A DNA stretch of 8,841 nt from Frankiaceae bacterium (lineage in GTDB: Bacteria > Actinomycetota > Actinomycetes > JAFAQI01), in NCBI GenBank assembly GCA_030840615.1, contig JAVEEE010000435.1, positions 1 through 8,841 of the forward strand. Reading direction: 5' to 3'. The position numbers and the translations under genes are program-made. Shown here in pieces: positions 1-5,283 of this stretch. The notes beneath the pieces are model-generated. The model was not told the DNA's origin, searched no databases, and was given only the letters and a program-made list of their open reading frames with translations. Numbering within the stretch: the first letter of the stretch is position 1; the number at the start of each line of letters is the position of its first letter.

Positions 1-749
1 CCGGCCGCGAGACCGGCGCGCCCGCCCCGGAGAAGCACCGCGGACCGGTCACGCTTCGGCGCAGCCAGGCGATCGAGGGAAGCACGACGGACCAGCGGCT
101 GCTCGACCACCGCGGCCCGTCCGACTGGGTGCACACGGACCCCTGGCGAGTGCTGCGCATCCAGTCAGAGTTCGTCGAGGGCTTCGGTCTGCTGGCCGAG
201 CTGCCCAAGGCCGTGAGCGTGTTCGGCTCGGCGCGCACCCGCTCGGACAGTCCCGACTACGCGGCTGCGGAGCGCCTCGGTGCCGCGCTCGCTCGTGCGG
301 GCTACGCCGTCATCACCGGTGGCGGTCCGGGGCTCATGGAAGCGGTCAACAAGGGCACGAGTGACGCCGGCGGCGTGTCGGTCGGTCTGGGCATCGAGCT
401 GCCGTTCGAGCAAGGCATCAACGACTGGGTCGACATCGGGATCAACTTCCGCTACTTCTTCGCGCGCAAGACGATGTTCGTCAAGTACGCGCAGGCCTTC
501 GTCGTCATGCCGGGCGGGTTCGGCACCATGGACGAGCTGTTCGAGGCGTTGACACTCGTGCAGACCGGCAAGGTGACGTCGTTCCCGGTCGTGCTCTATG
601 GCACCGCCTACTGGCAGGGACTGATCGACTGGCTGCGAACGACGATGCAGTCGGAGGGCAAGGTCAACGCCGCTGACGTCGACCTGTTGCAGCTGAGCGA
701 CGACGTTGACGAGGTCGTCGACATCATCCGCGCGTCGGAGCGTCCGTGA
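1..749 (+). CDS. LOG-family (TIGR00730-type) Rossmann-fold protein, 5' partial
   Basis: The reading frame is open from base 3 to the TGA at 747-749, so the start lies left of the window; 248 residues are visible. The GTG at 129 is not the likely start, because the upstream codons encode RGPVTLRR and a TTDQRLLD..RGPSDWVHTDPW stretch that is conserved at the N-terminus of actinobacterial homologues. The LOG/lysine-decarboxylase-like fold is shown by a nucleotide-binding GGGPGLMEAVNKG (about 318-356) and the signature PGGFGTMDE (about 510-536). Family members studied biochemically are phosphoribohydrolases that release the base from nucleoside 5'-monophosphates (cytokinin-activating LOG). The exact substrate of this longer actinobacterial subgroup is not evident here. 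Cytoplasmic, no signal peptide. In Streptomyces-like genomes this gene usually follows dapE, which may lie just outside the window. The next gene, 27 bp downstream, is a second LOG paralogue. Confidence 0.92.
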   Translation, partial: GRETGAPAPEKHRGPVTLRRSQAIEGSTTDQRLLDHRGPSDWVHTDPWRVLRIQSEFVEGFGLLAELPKAVSVFGSARTRSDSPDYAAAERLGAALARAGYAVITGGGPGLMEAVNKGTSDAGGVSVGLGIELPFEQGINDWVDIGINFRYFFARKTMFVKYAQAFVVMPGGFGTMDELFEALTLVQTGKVTSFPVVLYGTAYWQGLIDWLRTTMQSEGKVNAADVDLLQLSDDVDEVVDIIRASERP

Positions 750-776
750 CGGCGGTCAGGTGACGGTGTCGCACTG

Positions 777-1364
777 ATGGCCGTCATCTGTGTGTTCTGC
801 GCGTCGAGTGAGCGCATCTCTTCGCACTACATCGACCTCGCCGCCGCTGTCGGCACCGAGCTCGCGCGACGCGGGCACACGTTGGTCAGCGGCGGCGGCA
901 GCGTGTCGTGCATGGGAGCGGTTGCCCGAGCCGCCCGCGCGGGCGGCGCCCGAACCGTGGGCGTGATCCCCGAAGGGTTGCTCGCCTGGGAGGTCGCCGA
1001 TGAGGCGGCCGACGAGCTCGTCGTCACGCCGAACATGCGCATCCGCAAGGGCGAGATGGACCGTCGCGCCGAGGCTTTCCTGACGTTGCCCGGCGGGCTC
1101 GGGACGCTGGAAGAGCTCCTCGAGATCTGGGTCGCCCGCACCTTGCGGATGCACGACAAGCCGCTTGTCGTGCTCGATCCCGACGGCGTGTTCGCGCCGT
1201 TGCGGCGCCAGGTCGACGATCTTGTCGAGCTCGGCTTCGCCCGGCCGTCGGTGCACGACGCGCTGGCATGGGCGACCGGCGTCGGCGAAGCCTTCGACCT
1301 TCTCGAGCGGCATCCTTCGTTGCTGCCGCCCGCTGCCGAAGAGGTGCTGGAGGCCGAGCCCTGA
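777..1364 (+). CDS. LOG-family protein, putative nucleoside 5'-monophosphate phosphoribohydrolase
   Basis: This is a 195-residue protein, the usual size for compact LOG enzymes. It begins with a beta strand (VICVFCASS), carries the nucleotide-binding SGGGSVSCMGAVA segment near residues 38-50, an RKGEMDRRAEAF helix near residue 90, and the family signature PGGLGTLEE near residue 104. Known LOG proteins hydrolyse cytokinin riboside 5'-monophosphates (or AMP-like nucleotides) to base plus ribose 5-phosphate. It resembles M. tuberculosis Rv1205 more than its neighbour does, and the shared synteny with folP2 and tag supports that. The ATG at 777 is 27 bp after the previous stop and in the same frame; an AGGTGA at 758-763 is rather far upstream, so translation may depend partly on coupling. 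It converges on the folP homologue with only 6 bp between the two stop codons. The physiological substrate is inferred, not shown. Confidence 0.92.
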   Translation: MAVICVFCASSERISSHYIDLAAAVGTELARRGHTLVSGGGSVSCMGAVARAARAGGARTVGVIPEGLLAWEVADEAADELVVTPNMRIRKGEMDRRAEAFLTLPGGLGTLEELLEIWVARTLRMHDKPLVVLDPDGVFAPLRRQVDDLVELGFARPSVHDALAWATGVGEAFDLLERHPSLLPPAAEEVLEAEP

Positions 1365-1370
1365 GCCCGG

Positions 1371-2234
1371 TCAGGCCAGCCCGCGCCGCGTCGCGGCCGG
1401 CGGCCGGTCGCCCTTGATGGCGGCGACCATGTCGAGGGTCTCCCGGGTCTCCTGCACGTTGTGCGCACGAAACACCTTGGCGCCCAGCCACGCGGACACG
1501 GCGGTCGTGGCCAAGGTGCCGGTCAGCCGATCAGGCACGGCCCGGTCGAGGGTCTCGCCGACGAAGTCCTTGTTCGACAGCGACACGAGGACGGGCCAGC
1601 CGGTGGCGACGAGCTCGGTCAGCCGGCGGGTCACCTCCAGCGAGTGCCAGGTGTTCTTGCCGAAGTCGTGTCCGGGGTCGATCAGCACCGACTCTGCGGC
1701 GACACCGGCCGCCACGGCTTGATCAGCGAGAGCAATGGTGGTCGCCACGACGTCGGCCACGACGTCGTCGTAGGCCACGCGGTGCGGCCGAGTCCGCGGC
1801 GCGGCCCTGCCGACGTGTGTGCAGACGATCGCCGCTCCGGCCGCGGCGGCCACCCCCGCGAGCTCGGGGTCGACGCCGCCCCAGGCGTCGTTCACGACGT
1901 CCGCGCCTTCGGCGAGGCACACGCGGGCAACGTCGGCCCGCCACGTGTCGACGCTCAGCACCAGGTCGGGGTGGGCCGCGCGCACCGCGACCACGAATGG
2001 CGCGACGCGACGGATCTCCTCGGTGGCGTCGACGTCGTCGCCGGGTCCAGCCTTGACTCCGCCGATGTCGACGAGGTCGGCGCCGGCAGCTATCGCGCGA
2101 TCGACCGCTGCCAGCGCGGCCTCGTCGGCGAAGGTGGCGCCTTTGTCGTAGAAGGAATCCGGCGTCCGGTTGATGATGGCCATGACGAGCAACGCGTCGT
2201 CGGCGTACGTCCGTCGTCCCAGTCGAAGCGGCAT
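1371..2234 (-). CDS. folP2: Dihydropteroate synthase homologue, FolP2 type
   Basis: This is a 287-residue TIM-barrel protein of the dihydropteroate synthase family (pterin diphosphate plus p-aminobenzoate to dihydropteroate, folate pathway). Visible landmarks are MAIINRTPDSFYDKG at residues 18-32, SVDTW, VNDAWGG, DPGHDFGK, LSNKDFVGE and a C-terminal FRAHNV. It lacks the canonical ESTRPG substrate loop; residues 58-65 read GGVKAGPG. The usual SRKSF is SNKDF, although the Lys and the C-terminal RxH are kept. These changes, and the KAGPG loop itself, match mycobacterial FolP2, which I recall being reported as lacking dihydropteroate synthase activity, so the true reaction is uncertain. The ATG at 2234 places family homology at residue 18; a GTG at 2243 is also possible, while the ATG at 2363 adds a low-complexity Thr/Ala tail. 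It is opposite in strand to its neighbours. No clear Shine-Dalgarno is visible, so it may be leaderless. Confidence 0.9.
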   Translation of the reverse strand: MPLRLGRRTYADDALLVMAIINRTPDSFYDKGATFADEAALAAVDRAIAAGADLVDIGGVKAGPGDDVDATEEIRRVAPFVVAVRAAHPDLVLSVDTWRADVARVCLAEGADVVNDAWGGVDPELAGVAAAAGAAIVCTHVGRAAPRTRPHRVAYDDVVADVVATTIALADQAVAAGVAAESVLIDPGHDFGKNTWHSLEVTRRLTELVATGWPVLVSLSNKDFVGETLDRAVPDRLTGTLATTAVSAWLGAKVFRAHNVQETRETLDMVAAIKGDRPPAATRRGLA

Positions 2235-2244
2235 TCGTGACACG

Positions 2245-2580
2245 ATGCCAGGCGTGTTCGTGGTGGAGGTGATCGTGGCTGCCGCCGTGTTGGTCGGGGT
2301 CGCCTTCGTGGTGTCGCGGGACCTCGCCGGGCTCGACGATGCGGGCACCGATGCCAAGGACATCGGGTTGCCTGCGGACCGCCCGATGCGCAGTGACGAC
2401 CTGCCCCGGCTGCGCTTCCGCGCGGTGTCGGGCCTCCGGGGTGGCCTGCGGGGCTACCGCTTCGACGACGTCGATGCCGCGATGAGCCGCATCGAGGAGT
2501 CGATGCGCGCCGCGGAAGCCAAGGCCGACCAACGGGCCGCGGGGCGAGTGGTCCGACCGCCGGGCCAGCCCTCCGCGTGA
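2245..2580 (+). CDS. Small membrane-anchored protein with DivIVA-like motif
   Basis: This is a 111-residue protein. Residues 4-23 form a hydrophobic transmembrane segment (FVVEVIVAAAVLVGVAFVV), with the rest predicted cytoplasmic. A short DivIVA-like motif, RGYRFDDVDAAMSRIEE, sits at residues 69-85 and is followed by a charged helix that could extend into a coiled coil to about residue 98, then a Pro-rich end. The pattern GY-x-x-x-x-VD-x-x-x is the N-terminal signature of DivIVA/GpsB-type proteins, which bind membranes and help organise cell-wall growth or division. It matches the position and architecture of M. tuberculosis Rv1209. The ATG at 2245 was chosen because it lies just before the membrane segment; it is 10 bp from the divergent folP start, so its promoter must lie within the folP reading frame. 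It overlaps tag by 4 nt. The specific role is unknown. Confidence 0.82.
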   Translation: MPGVFVVEVIVAAAVLVGVAFVVSRDLAGLDDAGTDAKDIGLPADRPMRSDDLPRLRFRAVSGLRGGLRGYRFDDVDAAMSRIEESMRAAEAKADQRAAGRVVRPPGQPSA

Positions 2581-3158
2581 GCGCGGCGACACCGGGGCCC
2601 GATGGCCGGCTGCGGTGCCCCTGGGCGCTTTCGGCGCCCGACTACCTCGACTACCACGACGAGGAGTGGGGGCGCCCGCTCGATGTGCAGGGTCCCGAGG
2701 CGGACCGCGCCCTGTTCGAGCGGCTGACCCTCGAAGCCTTCCAGTCCGGCCTGTCCTGGCTGATCATCCTGCGGAAACGACCCGCGTTCAGGCAGGCTTT
2801 CGACGGTTTCGAGATCAGCCGGGTGGCCGCCTTCGGTCCGAACGACGTCGAGCGGCTCCTCGGTGACGCCGGCATCGTCCGTAACCGGGCGAAGATCGAG
2901 GCGGCGGTGACCAACGCTCGCGCCGCCGCCGGCCTCGAGGAGGGGCTGGCCGCCCACGTCCGGAGCTTTGCACCAGCCGTCGCGGCGCCGGCGCCGGTGT
3001 CCCTCGCAGACCTGGCGAGCCAGACACCGCAGTCGCAGGCGCTGGCCCGCGACCTGCGCAAGCGGGGTTTCCGCTTCGTCGGGCCCACCACGCTCCACGC
3101 GCTGATGCAGGCGACCGGCATCGTGAACGACCATCTCGCCGGGTGCTGGCGGCGCTAG
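2577..3158 (+). CDS. tag: DNA-3-methyladenine glycosylase I
   Basis: This is a 193-residue enzyme, close to the E. coli Tag length. It removes 3-methyladenine from alkylated DNA as the first step of base excision repair. All four ligands of the Tag zinc site are present: Cys14 (RCPW), His27 (YHDEEWG), His186 and Cys190 (NDHLAGCW). Other conserved blocks are LEAFQSGLSW near residue 47, DAGIVRNRAKI near residue 97, and KRGFRFVGPTT near residue 160. The GTG start at 2577 sits inside the stop of the upstream gene (GTGA), giving a 4-nt overlap and probable translational coupling with the DivIVA-like gene. The TAG stop is inside a perfect 10-bp palindrome (3152-3161) that has no T tract. This gene pair is conserved in actinobacteria, so the link to the membrane protein is probably historical rather than functional. 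Confidence 0.96.
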   Translation: MSAATPGPDGRLRCPWALSAPDYLDYHDEEWGRPLDVQGPEADRALFERLTLEAFQSGLSWLIILRKRPAFRQAFDGFEISRVAAFGPNDVERLLGDAGIVRNRAKIEAAVTNARAAAGLEEGLAAHVRSFAPAVAAPAPVSLADLASQTPQSQALARDLRKRGFRFVGPTTLHALMQATGIVNDHLAGCWRR

Positions 3159-3257
3159 CGCTACGGAGCCGCTTCATCACGGTCGGTGAACGATTGCGGA
3201 CTTTCTCCGTCGAAGGTGGCCCGTTCGGGTGATATTTCCGCCGGTCAATTCGGACTA

Positions 3258-3278
3258 TTTTCCGTTCCGGGCGGAAAA
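3258..3278. repeat. Inverted repeat TTTTCCG/CGGAAAA
   Basis: Perfect 7-bp arms (3258-3264 and 3272-3278) are separated by a 7-base spacer TTCCGGG. T residues are on the left and A residues on the right, so transcription in either direction does not give a hairpin followed by U residues; it is therefore not a normal intrinsic terminator. It lies about 100 bp before the sigma gene start and could be a binding site for a dimeric regulator. That role is inferred from symmetry and position only. Confidence 0.4.
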
Positions 3279-3368
3279 AGTTGCCGCGCCGGGCCCACCT
3301 CGGGGCTCGAATACCGTAGAGATAGGTCGGAGGGCGACGCATCGGGTGCCCGACTCCGATCGACTCCT

Positions 3369-3373
3369 GGGAG
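3369..3373 (+). promoter_or_regulatory. Ribosome binding site deciding the sigma factor start
   Basis: GGGAG lies 5 nt before the GTG at 3379. This supports that GTG over the upstream in-frame ATG at 3229, whose extra 50 codons show no family homology and would cross the AT-rich promoter-like region. Confidence 0.6.
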
Positions 3374-3378
3374 CGTGC

Positions 3379-5016
3379 GTGACCGTCGAGTCCGCGAGCC
3401 CAGCCGGCCCGTGCCCGGACGGTGACCTCATCGTCCTGCCACCGCTGGAAGCCGACCCGTTGTTCATCGACGCCATTGATGAAGCCTTCCTCGGCGACGC
3501 ACGGTCACTCTCGCCGCAGGCGCAGCCCGAGCGGCGGCTGGGTGGCGCTGGTGACTTCTCCAGCCTCTACATCCGCCACCGGTCCTCCTTCAGCCTCCAC
3601 GCCCGCCGGTTCGTCAACGACAAGCGCGACATCGACGAGGTGGTGCAGGAGACCTTCTTGCGACTCTTCCTCGCGCTGCCGGAGATCGAGACGGAGCTGC
3701 AGGCACTCGCCTTCGGGCGTCGGGTGCTGACCAACCTGTGCATCGACCGGTACCGCGCCGACGGACGCCGCCCCCGGCTGGTCGATCTGGACGAGTCATG
3801 GGCGCTGGACATCACGGACGAGTCCTCCTACGACGACCCGGTGTTGCGCGCCGAGGACGCTGCCATCGTGCGCCAAGCGCTTGCACTCCTCTCCCCACTG
3901 CACCGAGCCGCGCTGGTCAAGCGGGAGATCGAGGAGAAGTCCCTTCCGACGATCGCCGATGAGCTGCGGGTGCCCGAGGAAAGCGTGAAGCACCTGCTCT
4001 TCCGGGCCCGCCGAGCCCTGCGCCGGCTCCTGGTCGGCAGCAGCGTGGACCCGGCCGTCGACCTGACGGTCGGCCAGGCGATGAGCGTGGGCACCCGCCG
4101 GCTCGCGCGGGCCTCGGCGACCGGGATGAAGTCCTTCCTCGTCATCCTCATCGGCCTGGTCGTCGGCATGCCGATGCTCCGGCACGGCTCCGCGGACGAG
4201 GTGGCCGGCGGCCAACCCGCCCCTGGATCTGTACGGTCGGCACCGCCCGCGGCCTCCGGCGCACACGGTGCGCGACCGCACCGGCACCGAGGCCCTGCCG
4301 CGGCGCCGGGGGTTCCCCGTCGTGCGGCTGGCGGGCAGACCGCCGTTCCCGATCCCGTCCGGCCGGGCGAGGCAGTGCGTCCGAGCACGGGTGCCGCTGT
4401 CCCTGACGTGGTGCACCAGCACCCGGTCCAACCCGGCCCGCCGACAGTGGTTCGTGACCATCACCCGGCGCCTGGCGACGGTGGATCCGGTCCGCCACCG
4501 CCGACGCAGCCCTTCACCGTGTCGGGTGCCTATGTGGGCGCTGCCCAGGTCGACGCGCAAACGAGCACGATCGGGTCCGACGGCGGGACCACGGCGGTGT
4601 CTGCACTTTCGGCGCGGACGTCCGACGGCGACCTCGTGATCAACCAGAGCCTCACCTTCGGCCCGCGGCTGGAGCCCGGGTCCGCGACCGTGAACCTCGC
4701 GGTGCCGGTGCCGACCGGCCAGGTCGGCTACCTCGTCGAGCAACCAGAGGTGACCGCGACGCCGCAAAGTGACGGATCGGTGCTGGTTGTGCTCACCGGA
4801 TCCGCCGCTCTGATCGGATCCGTGAACGACGAGGCGACCGCGCTGACGGGGGTGACTGCCACGCTCCGGCTCAGCCACGAACTCGACCGCGTGCTCGCGG
4901 AAGACCTCGTGCTCCTGGTCGGTGACCAAGCGCCTCGCCCGGCCAACCCGCAGCCGGTTCTTCCGTGGTCACCTCCTGTAATCACAACTCCACCATCCGT
5001 CACGAACACGACATGA
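3379..5016 (+). CDS. ECF sigma factor fused to a transmembrane segment and large extracytoplasmic domain
   Basis: This is a 545-residue protein; a plain ECF sigma factor is about 160-220 residues. After a roughly 58-residue N-terminal extension comes region sigma-2 (about residues 59-127, with DIDEVVQETFLRLF and NLCIDRYRA). Region sigma-4 spans about residues 167-218 (LSPLHRAALVKREIEEKSL, then the helix-turn-helix IADELRVPEESVKHLLFRARR). A basic stretch precedes one hydrophobic segment at about residues 252-267 (SFLVILIGLVVGMPML), giving an N-in, C-out topology. Residues about 271-377 are a Pro/Ala/His/Arg-rich linker. Residues 378-530 form a beta-rich domain with many Thr/Val/Gly, followed by a Pro/Thr tail. 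No HxxxCxxC anti-sigma zinc motif is present. ECF groups with C-terminal membrane extensions are known in actinobacteria, where the extension is thought to control the sigma part. No separate anti-sigma gene is adjacent. The next gene is a giant secreted protein, a plausible target. Confidence 0.9.
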   Translation: MTVESASPAGPCPDGDLIVLPPLEADPLFIDAIDEAFLGDARSLSPQAQPERRLGGAGDFSSLYIRHRSSFSLHARRFVNDKRDIDEVVQETFLRLFLALPEIETELQALAFGRRVLTNLCIDRYRADGRRPRLVDLDESWALDITDESSYDDPVLRAEDAAIVRQALALLSPLHRAALVKREIEEKSLPTIADELRVPEESVKHLLFRARRALRRLLVGSSVDPAVDLTVGQAMSVGTRRLARASATGMKSFLVILIGLVVGMPMLRHGSADEVAGGQPAPGSVRSAPPAASGAHGARPHRHRGPAAAPGVPRRAAGGQTAVPDPVRPGEAVRPSTGAAVPDVVHQHPVQPGPPTVVRDHHPAPGDGGSGPPPPTQPFTVSGAYVGAAQVDAQTSTIGSDGGTTAVSALSARTSDGDLVINQSLTFGPRLEPGSATVNLAVPVPTGQVGYLVEQPEVTATPQSDGSVLVVLTGSAALIGSVNDEATALTGVTATLRLSHELDRVLAEDLVLLVGDQAPRPANPQPVLPWSPPVITTPPSVTNTT

Positions 5017-5283
5017 GTAGTGTTGGCGGCATTATCCAGGTGTTTGCTGCATAATTCGGGCAGAAGACGCCCGGCGGGGATAGAAAAGCCTTCCCCGGGA
5101 CAACCGGCGGCAAGGTCCGTCGTCTAGAGAGGGGATGGGGTTCGTCCGTCAGGCGCCCCACGCACTGTGGGGTACAGCAGGACGTCGCACGCGCACCGCG
5201 CGAGTACGGCGAGCTAGGCGCCGAGAGCCACACCTGGTGACTTTGGGTCGGAACTCCAGAACGAAAGAAACGAAAGGAAGCTG
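5017..5283 (+). promoter_or_regulatory. Intergenic region and possible structured 5' leader of the surface protein gene
   Basis: This 267-bp gap holds a locally AT-rich start (about 5021-5056, including GCATTATCC and GCATAATTC) where a promoter could lie, though no convincing -35/-10 pair with normal spacing was found. It then holds a series of hairpins: 5057-5073 (CGGGC/GCCCG), 5075-5097 (CGGGGA/TCCCCG, 11-nt loop), 5156-5172 (CCCCAC/GTGGGG), 5190-5202 (CGCGC/GCGCG) and 5207-5223 (CGGCG/CGCCG). The CCCCA arm can also pair with TGGGG at 5136-5140. The last 25 bases are purine-rich and lead into the ribosome binding site. The pattern does not match riboswitch classes I can recall. Some hairpins are expected by chance in GC-rich DNA. 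Confidence 0.4.
5275..5280 (+). promoter_or_regulatory. Ribosome binding site of the surface protein gene
   Basis: AGGAAG within a purine-rich run (CGAAAGAAACGAAAGGAAG) places AGGA 5 nt before the ATG at 5284. It is the best Shine-Dalgarno sequence in the window, which fits an abundantly made secreted protein. Confidence 0.75.

Larger units (their letters stand above)
3159..3378 (+). promoter_or_regulatory. Intergenic region upstream of the ECF sigma gene
   Basis: This 220-bp gap separates tag from the sigma gene. Its middle part (about 3186-3280) is clearly richer in A/T than its surroundings, as expected for a promoter region. It contains three similar T-rich words, TTTCTCCG (3202-3209), TATTTCCG (3233-3240) and TATTTTCCG (3256-3264), plus an inverted copy CGGAAAA (3272-3278). 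A TACCGT at 3312-3317 fits a TANNNT -10 box, but no well-spaced -35 partner was found. I cannot name a transcription start or a recognised operator. No rho-independent terminator for tag is visible. Confidence 0.4.

Noticed and set aside
2235..2363. Upstream ATG at 2363 as the folP2 start
   Set aside because: It adds a Thr/Ala/Ser tail with no homology and would overlap the DivIVA-like gene by over 100 bp; homology begins near the ATG at 2234.
1723..2592. Minus-strand 289-codon frame covering the DivIVA-like gene and part of folP2
   Set aside because: It is in a different frame from folP2 on the same strand, very Arg-rich, and spans two genes with recognisable products.
3152..3161. Palindrome GCGCTAGCGC at the end of tag as a terminator
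   Set aside because: It has no loop and no following T tract; its overlap with the stop codon looks coincidental.
3229..3378. Upstream ATG at 3229 as the sigma factor start
   Set aside because: The extra 50 residues show no family similarity, run through the AT-rich promoter-like segment, and the GTG at 3379 has a good GGGAG at 5-nt spacing.
3796..4929. Long minus-strand open frame (377 codons) opposite the sigma factor gene
   Set aside because: It is rich in Arg/His/Gly with no recognisable domain, overlaps a gene with clear sigma-2/sigma-4 motifs, and is the usual antisense shadow of GC-biased codons.
3248..5059. Word AATTCGG shared upstream of the sigma gene (3248-3254) and the surface gene (5053-5059) as a common promoter element
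   Set aside because: A single 7-base match between two regions of over 200 bp is expected by chance, and flanking bases and spacing to other shared words differ.
5050..5130. c-di-GMP-I (GEMM) riboswitch before the surface protein
   Set aside because: A GAAAAGCC-like segment is present, but the required GCAAAGCC and GGUAGCC-type elements and the two receptor helices cannot be laid out.
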